In this document: positions 35,672 through 45,960 of the stretch, one piece after another | How positions within the stretch are numbered: position 1 is the first letter of the stretch | Layout: the number at the start of each line of letters is the position of its first letter | Source of the DNA: Salvia splendens | Taxonomy: Eukaryota; Streptophyta; Magnoliopsida; Lamiales; Lamiaceae | Direction: 5' to 3' | Length of the DNA stretch: 64,000 nucleotides | Assembly (NCBI RefSeq): GCF_004379255.2 | Contig: NC_056046.1 | Location: 10,354,001-10,418,000 of the forward strand | Notes under the pieces: generated by a model | The model's input: the letters and a program-made list of their open reading frames with translations, nothing else | What the model was told of the DNA's origin: nothing | Database searches by the model: none | Program-made: the position numbers and the translations under genes

Positions 35672-37428
35672 GAGCATTAGCAGTGGGGCGCTCTAAGGCT
35701 CCCCTAAAGCCCGCCCTATGCACCACCACGTCAGCATTTTATCCTCCTACCCTTCCACCTGCAGTGGGGCACCCTAAGGATTTTCTTCTATTTGAATATT
35801 TAAATAACTACAAAAATTAGGAAAAACCTTCATTTCATTTATAATATTAATACATTACACTACGAATTAAAAAAATACGCAAACTCAGTGACGGCGGTTA
35901 CGGGCCCATACTTCTTCAACCATGTCAATCATGAGCTGAGCATGGTCTTGTTGGTTACGCATTGAGGCCTGTCTAGATAGAACCCCATTGAAGCCCGTCG
36001 GTAATCCTCGGTCCAATCGGTGACGCGCCCACCTTCATGTTCGACTATCATGTTGTGCAAGATTATGCACGCATACATGACATCGACGAGGACTTCCTTG
36101 AACCATAGGCGCGCCGGCCCTTTCACTATTTCCCACCGTGCTTGGAGCACACCAAATGCTCGCTTCACATCCTTTCGCACCGCCTCCTGCTTTTGCGGAA
36201 ATAAAACTCTCTTCTCACCAATTGGGCAGCTGATCGTCTTCAGAAAAAACAGGTCACCTTGGGTATATGCCATCGGCCAAGTAGTACCCCATGTGGTATT
36301 GGAGCATGTTGGCAGTGAACTCGATGGTCGGGCCGTTGCCATTGCATTGCTCGGTGAAGAGGGTGGATGAGTTGAGGACGTTGATGTCGTTGTTCGACTC
36401 GACTACACCAAAGTAAGCATGCCAGATCCAGAGCCGATAGTCAGCGACGGCTTCGAGGATCATTGCCAGGTGGCTGCCCTTGTATCCACTAGTGAATTGG
36501 CCTCTCCACGCCTTCGGACAGTTCTTTCACTCCCAGTGCATACAGCCGATGCTCCCTAGCATCCCAGGAAAGTCGTGCGTCGTCTCGTGCATCTTCATTA
36601 GGCCCTGGCAATCTACAGCAGTCGGCTTTCGCAAATATGTGTCGCTGTAGGCCTCCATAACTCCCCTACAAAATCTCTTCAGGAACTCGCGGCCTGTTGT
36701 CTCCTCGACGTGGAGGTACTCGTCAAACATGTCCGCGCTGGTGCCGTAGGCCAACTAACGGAGTGCAATTGTGCACTTCTGCAACGGCGTAAGTCCGGGT
36801 CTGCCGATGCCATCTTCCCGATACTGGAAGTATTCATCACGTGACTCCAACGTCTAGACAATGCTGAGAAAAAAGTAACAAGGCATTCTAAACCGGCAGC
36901 GGAAAATAGTCGGGCCCCACCATGGTTGCTCGGCAAAATAGTTTGCAACTAGACGTTTGTGAGCTGCGGCGTGTTCGCGGAGGACAAACGTCCGACGTCG
37001 AATTGTCCTGGGGATCTGCTCTGCCGCCTCCTCGCGCTGCATTTCGGCTAAGCATTCCGCCAATGCGTCTTGAACGGCTGCATTTAAGGCTTGAGTCAAG
37101 GTCGGACTACCGCCCTCCGAGAAACTCCGGTCATCGTCGTGGTTCATTTTGTTTTGTGAGAGATGGACAAATGTGAGAGATTAGAGAAATGAGAGATGCG
37201 AGAAATGTTCGTATGAAAAATAGAATGAGAATCGAGATTTAAATAGACAAATTTCGAAGAAAAAAAACAAAAACGCATTGCATCGTCCGCGCCATTGTCC
37301 GCGTCGCCCACAGTGGGCGGACGATGGCGCAGACAATGCATCGTCCGTCGTCCGCGCACCCACAGTGGGTGGACGATGGCGCACCCGAGGCATCGGGCGG
37401 CCTATCGTCCGCCCCACTGTGGATGCTC
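35672..37428 (-). mobile_element. PIF/Harbinger element with only the transposase gene
   Basis: TTA target duplications at 35669-35671 and 37429-37431. The ends read gagcattagcagtggggcg and, in reverse on the right, gagcatccacagtggggcgg. It carries a decayed minus-strand transposase and no Myb-like ORF1. The subterminal sequences of both ends are closely related to those of the element at 43445-45707. Confidence 0.88.
35929..37147 (-). pseudogene. PIF/Harbinger transposase pseudogene
   Basis: Family features are easy to follow: an N-terminal segment beginning MNHDDDRSFSEGG, then TSADMFDEYLHVEETT, FPGMLGSIGCMHWE, LWIWHAYFGVVESNNDINVL, and near the end KDVKRAFGVLQARW and YACIILHNMI. At least three in-frame stops (near 36855, 36755 and 36528) and a frame change near 36260-36340 interrupt it. 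In addition, two of the three expected DDE catalytic positions are altered. The first Asp of the usual SIDCMHW is Gly, and the Glu of KDVERAFG is Lys; only the Asp of SNNDINVL remains. It is catalytically dead. Confidence 0.87.
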
Positions 37429-38128
37429 TTATTTCCTGTGTTCGATATCCTGGTACTGACCTTTAGCTATACTAGATTTACCATATAAATTTGCAGGTAT
37501 TTTTAGTGCTAATAAATAGTGCATCATCGTTTTTAATGTCTCTATTTCTATGGAACGGAAGTACTATCTTCGTCAATAAAAACAGTTTTGTTTTTCTATT
37601 TTGTTTGCTAATTTTTTTTCTAGCGGTGTTCTAGTGTTCTAATAAACCTTTTTTTTTCATCCCTCACCTACTATACCAATTTCGCCTCAAAATTCGTATT
37701 GTGTATCAAAACTTTTTTAGGGAACCGTGCATGGTACTCGCTGTATAATACTTTTAGCAACAAGATTTCAATGTATAATATTTTTAGCAACATTTTTATT
37801 TACTTTATTATGTAATTATCAATCTTTCTATTCACACTCCCAGATTAAAAATCTTTGATCCGCCATGCACACAAGCAGTGAATTCGGTACACAAATCAGA
37901 TAATTTTTTTAATCTTTGGAAATGAGCAGTTGGAGGTTTATGAATTTCTTTTGTTGGACAACGAAAGTGAATATTGAAAATGGCTTTGCTCTCCATAATA
38001 ATGTCAATCAATCACTCCATTTGTGTGTATTTTCACATTTACTATGTGTTTGTGTTTTTTTAGTTTTTAAAAGTGTTTCATTTAAAATGTTTCCAACAAA
38101 AATATAGGTTAGGCGCTAATAAAACGTA

Positions 38129-38391
38129 CTACCTCCGTCTCACAATAAGTGTCACATTTTCCCATTTGATCACGTCCCACAATAAGAGTCATATTTTACT
38201 TTTACCATAAATGGTAAGCAGACCTCACATTCCACCAACCAATTCTACTCACATTTTATTATAAAACTAATATATATATATAAGTGAGATCGGACTCATA
38301 ATCCACTAACTTATTCAACTCACTTTTCTTTATATATTTCTTAAAATTCGTGCCCATACTAAATGTGATACTTAGTGTGAGACGGGGGTAG
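38129..38391. repeat. Stowaway MITE, 263 bp
   Basis: The ends ctacctccgtctcacaataa and, in reverse, ctacccccgtctcacact are inverted repeats. TA flanks both sides. Unit 2 of the surrounding duplication has the empty site at about 39327-39331. Confidence 0.82.
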
Positions 38392-38603
38392 TAATTAGTA
38401 ACCTAATCTAGTTAAAATCGATTAAACAGTCAACAATAGTTGACTGTTAATTTTAAACGGCGCCATCCAAAAATGACTAAATCCTGCCCGTTTTCAATTG
38501 TAGTGGACGAACTAATTCAAAAGATAATATTCTAGCCCAAATTCATAAAATTATCATATGTTCAGGACCACTTTGGCTCTTAGTCATGCAACAATTATAT
38601 AAA

Positions 38604-38992
38604 GGGATATTGACACCTAATATCATGAAACTTTCAAAAAGTTGGTTTTTCCCATGAACTTTGAAATTGACAAATAATATCACGAACTTTACCCCGAGTT
38701 TGTTATTTCCCACCAATGTAAAAATTACGGTAAATAATATCACGATACAGATTTTTTTCGTAATTTCTCGACAACAACTTCGAGAGCTTCAAGTTTTTCA
38801 ATCTTTGAGGATAGTTTTTCTTAAAGCACACCCTCCAAAATTGTTATTCAATCTATTAATATAGTTGGAATTTTTTCATTGGTGTGAAATAACAAACTCA
38901 GAGTAAAATTCGTGATATTATTTGTCAATTTCAAAGTTCGTGGAAAAAATTTAACTTTTTAAAAATTCCATGATATTAGATGTCAATATTCC
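38604..38992. mobile_element. Mutator-like MITE, 389 bp, with 9-bp target duplication
   Basis: Long inverted arms: gggatattgacacctaatat on the left against ggaatattgacatctaatat in reverse on the right. It is flanked by the perfect 9-bp duplication ttatataaa at 38595-38603 and 38993-39001. The empty site is in unit 2 near 39509-39517. The interior is non-coding. A related decayed copy appears near 50870-51090. Confidence 0.88.
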
Positions 38993-39720
38993 TTATATAA
39001 AAGGAATCTATCCCTACAATCTTTTTTCATTATTACAAAACCAACATTTTTGTGTTTAGTGTGGGGAGGGGGTTGGGTTTAAAGGACCACTATAGTGGGC
39101 CAAAGCCGCACAAAATCTTCAGCACTAATTATGTTTCTTTTTTTTACAGTTTTTTGATCGCCTCCAATATTTAAATAAAATGAAAAAGATGTTTGACAGC
39201 CTCCATCTGTGTGTATTTTCACGTTTACTATGAGTTTGTGTTTTGTATTTTGTGCTTTTTCAGTTTTTAAAAGTATTTTCATTTAAAACGTTTTCAACAA
39301 AAATGTAGGTTAGGCGCTAATAAAATGTAATTAGTAACCTAATGTAGTCAAAATTGATTAAACAATAGTTGACTGTTAATTTTAAACGACGCCATCTAAA
39401 AATAACTAATTGTAGTGGACGAACTAATTTAAAAGATAATATTCTAGCCCAAATTAATAAAATCATCATATGTTCATGACCACTTAAGCTCTTAGTCATA
39501 CAACCATTATGTAAAAGGAATCTATCCCCACAATCTTTTTTCATTATTATAAAACCAACATTTTTGTGTTTTAGTGTGGGGGAGGGGGTTGTGTTTAAAG
39601 GACCACTATAGTGGGCCAAAGCCGCACAAAATCTTCAGCGCTAGTTATGTTTCTTTTTTTCAAAATTGTTTGACCGCCTCCAATATTTAAATCAAATGAA
39701 AAAGATGTTTTATTGAAGTA

Positions 39721-39900
39721 CTCCCTCCGTCCCCGGACTACTCGCACATTTCCTTTTTGGCACGGAAATTAAGGAATGAGTGTATAGCAAAGTCAACAAT
39801 TGCGGCTGTAGGTGATAATTTTTACTAAAAATGGAAAGAGTGCAAATAACTTGGGACGCTCAGAAAGGAAATAAGTGCAAGTAGTCCGGGACGGAGGGAG
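39721..39900. repeat. Stowaway MITE just upstream of a sulfotransferase gene
   Basis: Nearly perfect 180-bp element with inverted ends ctccctccgtccccggacta and ctccctccgtcccggacta, and TA at 39719-39720 and 39901-39902. It ends only 82 bp before the start codon at 39983, so it lies in the core promoter or leader. Confidence 0.88.
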
Positions 39901-39982
39901 TACAATTTATTTTTCTATAAATCGATCAACTGCCATAAACAATCCTAGAAGCAAGCTAGCCAAATTGGGGAGATAGAGAAAA

Positions 39983-40960
39983 ATGCCATCTTCAAAATTA
40001 TTTGATGGGCAAGAATTATTATCCCAAGAATGCCAAGATTTCATCTCCAGTTTACCCAAGGAGAAATCAATCACACTGCAGCCTCTGTACCAATACCAAG
40101 GCTTCTGGCACAATGACAGATGCCTTCTGGCTTTGATTTCGACTCAAAAACATTTCGAGGCTCAAGATTCCGACGTCTTTGTTGTTTCCAATCCCAAATG
40201 CGGCACCACATGGCTCAAATCACTCACTTTCGCCTTACTATACCGTAAACAACACCCTGTCACAGCCCAAAACCACCCTCTTCTCAGCAGCAATGCTCAT
40301 GATCTTGTACCCTACATAGACATGAACCTCTTCTACGATAACAAAATCCCAGACATGGAATCCTTCCCCTCCCCGCGCCTCTTAGCCACTCACATGCCTT
40401 ACGTGTCTCTCCCCGACTCCATCAAAAACAGTTCCAAATGCAAGCTTGTCTACGTCTCCAGGGATCCCAAGGACGCTTTCGTCTCCCTTTGGCACCACGG
40501 CTGTAACGCAGGGCTTCATGATCTGAACAGCTCCATGGAAGAGGCGTTTGAGGATTACTGCAAGGGAATCTCCTTTTATGGACCCATTTGGGATCATGTT
40601 CTACAATATTGGAACCAGAGCTTGTTGAATCCACAGACAACTTTGTTCCTCAAGTACGAGGATATGAAGGCGCACCCGGCCCTTCATCTGCGTCGCCTGG
40701 CTGACTTCTTAGGCTGCCCCTTCTCCGCGGAGGAAGAGGAGTCTGGGGTGGTGGATCAGATCTTGAATCTCTGCAGCTTTGACCATCTCATCGGCCTTCA
40801 AGTTAACAAGACTGGGGTATCCAAATGGGGCGTTGATAATAATGTTTTTTTTCGGAGGGGTCAAGTTGGAGATGCCAAGAATTATTTGTCTGAGGAGATG
40901 ATTAAAAAAATCGATGGAATTACTCGAGATAGGTTTTCTGGATCAGGGTTGCTATCTTAG
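39983..40960 (+). CDS. cytosolic sulfotransferase (SOT family)
   Basis: Intact single-exon gene, 325 residues. The PAPS loop is NPKCGTTWLK (71-79). The candidate catalytic His is H137 in ATHMPY. The 3'-phosphate site is SRDPKDAFVSLWHH (R160). The C-terminal motif is RRGQVGDAKN (291-300). The same fold elements run in the same order as in the 29287 gene, but the sequence is clearly diverged from it: N-terminus MPSSKLFDGQELLSQECQDF and Cys instead of Ser in the loop. The substrate is unknown. The start follows a purine-rich leader and directly downstream of a MITE. It is convergent with the minus-strand homologue ending at 41153. Confidence 0.95.
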   Translation: MPSSKLFDGQELLSQECQDFISSLPKEKSITLQPLYQYQGFWHNDRCLLALISTQKHFEAQDSDVFVVSNPKCGTTWLKSLTFALLYRKQHPVTAQNHPLLSSNAHDLVPYIDMNLFYDNKIPDMESFPSPRLLATHMPYVSLPDSIKNSSKCKLVYVSRDPKDAFVSLWHHGCNAGLHDLNSSMEEAFEDYCKGISFYGPIWDHVLQYWNQSLLNPQTTLFLKYEDMKAHPALHLRRLADFLGCPFSAEEEESGVVDQILNLCSFDHLIGLQVNKTGVSKWGVDNNVFFRRGQVGDAKNYLSEEMIKKIDGITRDRFSGSGLLS

Positions 40961-41152
40961 AGCATGCCCAACGCAACCGCTAATAATAGAGGTGTCATTT
41001 CATATTTTATGGTTCGATTGGTTTGGTTGTGTGTGTGGCAAGATTTGAGATGCAAAAATGACATTTGAATAGAAATAAATGTAATTTCTTATTTGAAAAT
41101 GGAAACAAAATTTGAAAGTTTTAGAATACAGAACAGATCCTCTGTTTGGGCT

Positions 41153-42142
41153 CTAGATGACTAACCCTGCTCCACCAAACTTTTCTTCCACAATGCCATC
41201 AAGTTCCTGAGCCATCTGAGCAGACAAACAATTCTTCCAGTCACCAACCACCCCTTCCCTAAAGAAATGCTTATTCTCAATCCCATTCCCCAATCTCCCA
41301 ACCCTATTCACCTCACTCCCCCTCATACTCTCAAAGCTACTCAACTCCAAAATCCGATCAACCACCCCTTCCTCCTCCTCCTCCGCCGAGAAACCGCACT
41401 CCAGAAACTCCGCCATCCGCCGCACCTGCACCGCCCCCTCCTCCTTCACATCCTCATACCTCACAAACAGCACCCTCTCGGGCTCCTCCAAGCTCCGCCT
41501 CCAGTACCCCAGAACATGATCCCAAAACGGCCCATACCCGACCGCTCCGTCGCAGAACATCCGGAACGCCGTTTCCATATCCCTCTCCGGCGCTCCCTGA
41601 GGCCTCAGCTTGTTCATGAAGTGCCACAGGGAGACGAAGGTGTCCTTCGGGCTCCTGCACGCGTACACGACCTTATTGCGTTGGGATAGGGGCTGCGGGA
41701 GGGAGGCGTGGGGCATGTGTGTGGAGAAGAATCTTCGAGAAGGGGAGGAGGTTGTGGAGGCGGTTGGGAGGCGGTTGTGGGCGTAGAGGTCGATCTCGAG
41801 GCTGAGGACGAGCTGGTGGGGGTTGGCAGTGAGGAGGGGGTGGTTTGGGGAGGAGGGAGGGAAGTGTTTGCGGTTGAGGATGGTGAAGATGATTGCTTTC
41901 AGCCAAGTGGTGCCGCATTTGGGATATGTGGCGAGGAAGACGTCGGAGTGGAGAGGTTGGAAGTGGCTCTGGCAGGAGATCACGGCTTGGAGGTGGTCGG
42001 GTTGGAACCAGAAGCCTTGGTAGAGGTATAAGTGGGTTGAATCGAACCACCCGTTTTGGCGGGGGAGGGTGGTGATTAACTCTCTTGATTCTGGGGTTAG
42101 TGATTCTTCTTGCTGTAGGTACTCTGGGTTTGGGGGTGGCAT
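41153..42142 (-). CDS. cytosolic sulfotransferase (SOT family)
   Basis: Intact single-exon minus-strand gene. I place the start at 42142 (MPPPNPEYLQQEES, 329 residues), because this aligns with the N-terminus of the 29287 protein; an in-frame Met 27 codons upstream would add an unusual extension. The PAPS loop is YPKCGTTWLK (74-82). The candidate catalytic His is H142 in STHMPH. The 3'-phosphate site is CRSPKDTFVSLWHF (R163). The C-terminal motif is REGVVGDWKN (295-304), where Glu replaces the second Arg found in the two neighbours. Coding GC is high. It lies about 190 bp from the convergent 39983-40960 gene. The substrate cannot be inferred. Confidence 0.94.
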   Translation of the reverse strand: MPPPNPEYLQQEESLTPESRELITTLPRQNGWFDSTHLYLYQGFWFQPDHLQAVISCQSHFQPLHSDVFLATYPKCGTTWLKAIIFTILNRKHFPPSSPNHPLLTANPHQLVLSLEIDLYAHNRLPTASTTSSPSRRFFSTHMPHASLPQPLSQRNKVVYACRSPKDTFVSLWHFMNKLRPQGAPERDMETAFRMFCDGAVGYGPFWDHVLGYWRRSLEEPERVLFVRYEDVKEEGAVQVRRMAEFLECGFSAEEEEEGVVDRILELSSFESMRGSEVNRVGRLGNGIENKHFFREGVVGDWKNCLSAQMAQELDGIVEEKFGGAGLVI

Positions 42143-43444
42143 TTTTTTGGGTGTGTTGGCTTGGTTTGGACTTCGGAGGATTCTCTCTGAATATATAATA
42201 AGTGGAGAAAATAAATTAATCATCTTTTGAACATTAATAATGGTGTTGAATTTTTTAAGTATTACTTGTCCTCCAAGGATTTGGAATTTTGAGGCTGTTG
42301 GTGTTTGCTGGTTTATATGGTTTACTATATTTTAACATCTTGTGCAGGTTCATTGGATTTGGATTAAGTATATTTTTCCAACGGTCTCTGATTGGTGATG
42401 ATTTATTTTCTTTAATGACGTGGCAAATTTTGTTTGTGCATATGATGGGTCACGGATGTGGATCCTATTTGCCAGATATGTGGAAGTTTGGAGAAGCAAA
42501 TAGTATAAATTTAGATAAGACGAATGTTATCAACGAAGTTTGGTAATCACAAGCACATATATATTGTTTGGGAATTGTTAGGAAGACTGTATAATCTAAT
42601 TTAGTGATAACTTAACACTATAAAGGTGTCTTACCAGGTGCAAAAATGTAGTACTAAGATATTAATTAAGAGGAATCTACCTTATTAATACCAATACTTA
42701 TTGGATTGATCTATTGGAATTTCGTTTACTATTTATAGTTCAATTTGCTTTTATTTAAGAATTCAGTTGTGTAATTTAACTTTTTACAAAGAATCTTGGA
42801 ACTTTGTGGAGTGGAGTCCTTCGAAACCTCATTCAACGTATACTCACTAACTCACTTTGTCACTAATGAAAGAATGACAACGATCTTTATTGAGTATTTG
42901 AGTGTATATGTACATTTATGGAGTATTTGAGTGTATTGAATCATGTATAATAAATTATTAATATGGAGTAGTATTTGAGAGAATAAAATACTCTATATTT
43001 CGATTATTGAAACAATGAAACCGTCACTAGGTTATGAGGTAACTTGAAATCACTCCTTTTAAGTTTCCTTATAAATCAGACTTTCGTTTTCCATTCTTAA
43101 ACTTCTTTAGTTAGCTCATTCTTGAAAATCTTTCTAAGTTTGTCGGCTTGTAGTTTTGAGTTTTGTTTCTTTTATTTTCTCGTGTTTTGATTAATTTATC
43201 AAGTACAGTGTACCCTAATCATTGGATATACTATTAAATATAATTTCAACGACAATTACAATACAGTAATTGAACATTATTATAAATTTAGTATAAAATA
43301 ATTATTAAAAATTTAGTATAAAATAATTATTTTTGAATAGTCACTTTTTAGTCTTTAAATCTAATTGAAAGTGTCCATTAATCTATAGCTAGGACTTAGG
43401 TTAATTTCATATCAATCCTATAGGACTACCGGTTATTCGATTTA
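42143..43444. other. intergenic, promoter side of the minus-strand sulfotransferase
   Basis: AT-rich, with no further coding region that I can support. The first few hundred bases should contain the promoter of the 42142 gene. Confidence 0.4.
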
Positions 43445-43641
43445 GGCACCCACAGTGGGGCGGACGATAGGCCGCTCGATGCCTCGGGCGCGCCATCGTC
43501 CGTCACTGTGGGTGCGCGGACGATGGCGCGGACGATGCAACGCGTTTTTTTTTTAATTCAAAAAATTCATTTATATAAATACCCCTACCCCACCTTCATT
43601 TGTAACATTTTAGCATTTTCACTCTCAATTTACACTAGAAA

Positions 43642-45448
43642 ATGGATTCTGGTGATTATTCAAGTCCCAATAGTCCGATGCTTGGAGGTGGTGCATGTTG
43701 GCCGGGTACACAACCTGACGAATATTAGTCGTTCGACCCTGACATGCAGTACGATCCCGAATTAAGTACGGATTCGTACGGTCTATCTGACATGTAGCCG
43801 TCTCCAACTCGCCCCGCCGTCCCTTCCCGCCGTCGCCGCCCCCTCATCCGCCCCCGCCCCGCCAGAAAGAAGCGGATCAAGTACCGGGCGTACAAGTTGC
43901 CACCTTCGGCAACGAATGAAGAGTACGCCCCCGGGAGGACGAACTACCAACCGGATGAAACCCTCGTCTTGGCGAGGTGTTGGGTGGATATCTCGGAGGA
44001 CCCGGTATTCGCGAACAACCAAAAGCAGCTTGCGTACTGGGAGCTAGGGATGTCAATTTAGCCCGCAACCCGTGGGTTGGCCCAAATAGCCCGCCAAATT
44101 TATAGGGTTCGGGCTGAAAATTTCCAGCCCGATAAAATTACAGCCCGATTAGCCCGCACCCGATTAACCCGCAACCCGTTAGGGCCAGACCCGAAAACCC
44201 GATGGGCTGGCCCGGAAACCCGATAAAATTTCTATTGTTCTATTTGTTTGACTCTAATTCGACACTTCATTGGTTATTTTATAATATAGATTACTAAAAA
44301 AATAATTTTCCATTTTATATATTAAATACATAAATTATATATTAAGTTTTTATTAATATAATAATAGATAAATGAATTACAAACTTCAAATTCACTAAAA
44401 AATATATTTAAATTTCGAAACATGCTTTAAAATTTCTTGATGTGTATGTTTTATTTTGCATAAATCTCAAATATTAGTATTTGATCATGTTTATGTTTGA
44501 GTTTAAGCATATATCTCAAATTTATCATAATTAAATATTTTACATTTTATAAATATAACTAATTTTCACAATCATTTATTGGATTGACCGCATGTTAATT
44601 TTATCGGTAGCAACCCGATTAACCCGATGGGCTAGCCCGAAACCCGAACTTTTAGGGTTAGGGTTGAACTTTTATAACCCGCAAAAATCACGACCCGATT
44701 AGCCCCCACCCGATTGACCCGCAACCCGAATAGGGTTGGCCCGAAACTCGGTGGGCTGACCCGATTGACATCCCTACTGGGAGCGCATCACCGAGTGCTA
44801 CAATGAGGCGAAGCCGCCGAGCGCGTACAAGCGCCATAGGGAGCAGCTCCGCAAGCACTGGGATCAGGTTAAGAAACAAGTCAACCTGTTCGCGGCGGAG
44901 TACGAGAAGTGCTCGAGGGAGCAGGGAAGCGGCGAGATCCTGAGCGATGTGCGCGATAGAGCGCTGTTGTCGTACCAGTCCATGTACTGCGACTTCAAGC
45001 ATTTCAATGTCTGGGCGCTCTTGAAGGACAAGCAGACGTTCCAAGGTGGGATTTTGCACACCGGTGCGACAAAGAGGACGAAGACCACCGACACTGGTGG
45101 TTACACGAGCAGCGAAAGCGGCGCATATCCGGTGGACCTCAATCGGACGTACACGAAGGATGAGAGTTTCGGCACACCGATGTCCTCTCGGCGTCCCGTA
45201 GGCGTCAAGGTTGCGAAGAACAAGGGGAAGACGAATGCGACATCCTCCTCGCAAGACGCGGCCGCCCCCCATCGCCGATCCCGACCCCGACCCCGTCGGC
45301 ACTTGCCTACGCGGAGTTGGCAACGGCCTCGATGGCGCGGACGTTGTTGGACACGCATAACGCCCTCATGAAGTGTACGAACCAGACCAGAGCCGAATAC
45401 CTCCAGGGGTTGATCGATGAGTTGCGCCAGAAGTTGAGGCTTTTGTAG
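43642..45448 (+). pseudogene. Harbinger ORF1 (Myb/SANT-like) pseudogene
   Basis: Starts MDSGDYSSPNSPMLGGG. In-frame TAG codons fall at 43726 and again about 22 codons later. The recognisable core includes YQPDETLVLARCWVDISEDP and KQLAYW. It is then interrupted by the hAT and resumes with RITECYNEAKPPSAYKRHRE, LRKHWDQVKKQVNLFAAEYE and FKHFNVWALLKDKQTFQG. The order (SANT-like trihelix, then a region related to the NAM-associated C-terminal domain) is that of PIF/Pong ORF1 DNA-binding proteins, which act together with the transposase. A frame change near 45.3 kb precedes the final YLQGLIDELRQKLRLL. It is not functional. Confidence 0.8.
44045..44776. mobile_element. non-autonomous hAT transposon, 732 bp
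   Basis: Terminal inverted repeats tagggatgtcaat and attgacatccct-a, with a perfect 8-bp target duplication ctgggagc at 44037-44044 and 44777-44784. Both subterminal regions are packed with AACCCG, CCCGAT and AGCCCG words, likely transposase-binding repeats. The centre is AT-rich, with no transposase. It interrupts the Harbinger ORF1. Confidence 0.92.
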
Positions 45449-45960
45449 AATAATCAACTTTTTTTTATATTTCTAACTCGTGTAATTTTTTTAATCAATA
45501 TAGTAATTGACGTGTTTAGTTAATCGTTGTGTTTTATAATTAGTTTGTATTTATATATTTGAAAACATTTAAACTAATTAACAAAACAATAGTAAAACCT
45601 ATAGGGTGCCCCACTGTAGGTGAAAGGGTAGGAGGATAAAATGCTGACGTGGCGGTGCATAGGGCGGGCTTTAGGTCGCGCCTTAAGGCACCCCACTGCT
45701 GATGCCCTTATTATGGTTTGATTTGAGATTTTTCGGACAATAAATTTTTACTCTTAACTTCACCAAATTATGAAGCTATCGAATTGATCTATAAGTTTCA
45801 GATTGAAAATTAACATCACTAGGAGTGATATATGGTATAATATTGTATAGTAAAGTTGTGATTCCTGTCGAACTAATTTCAAAAACAGATTAAATCTCAT
45901 CCACCAATTTTTATAATCTTGTCGTATTAGGAAAGTGAGACCAAATCTCATCTCACCTCC

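Larger units (their letters stand above)
34333..37526 (+). mobile_element. solo LTR (about 1.43 kb), itself carrying a Harbinger element
   Basis: The unit starts tgacaaacacag and ends aatagtgcatca, with flanks tcgtc and tcgtt (4 of 5 bases). After removing the Harbinger insertion it is about 1.43 kb, typical of plant Gypsy-type LTRs. A promoter-like cctataaatacc near 34791 is followed by a pyrimidine-rich leader. No internal coding region or second LTR is present, so it is read as a solo LTR. The outer boundaries are inferred and the superfamily is uncertain. Confidence 0.5.
34143..37561. repeat. Stowaway-like MITE split by a solo LTR
   Basis: The left arm ctccttccgtccaataaaaa begins at 34143 after TA. 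The matching right arm, in reverse cttccgttccatagaaa, ends at 37561 before TA. Everything between about 34333 and 37526 is a later insertion, so the MITE itself is only about 220 bp. Confidence 0.6.
38008..39712. repeat. direct tandem duplication upstream of a sulfotransferase gene
   Basis: Unit 1 (38008-39193) and unit 2 (39194-39712) share the same order of sequence, from tgtgtattttcac through ttaggcgctaataaaa, gttgactgttaattttaaac, ggaatctatccc and gtgggccaaagccgcacaaa to tccaatatttaaat. Unit 1 is longer only because it holds two MITEs that unit 2 lacks. It contains no coding frame. Confidence 0.82.
43445..45707 (+). mobile_element. PIF/Harbinger element with only ORF1
   Basis: TTA duplications at 43442-43444 and 45708-45710. 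The ends ggcacccacagtggggcgg and, in reverse on the right, gggcatcagcagtggggtg match the termini of the 35672-37428 element, and the similarity continues about 100 bp inward on both sides. It carries a Myb/SANT-like ORF1 remnant and no transposase. A hAT element is nested inside at 44045-44776. Confidence 0.87.
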
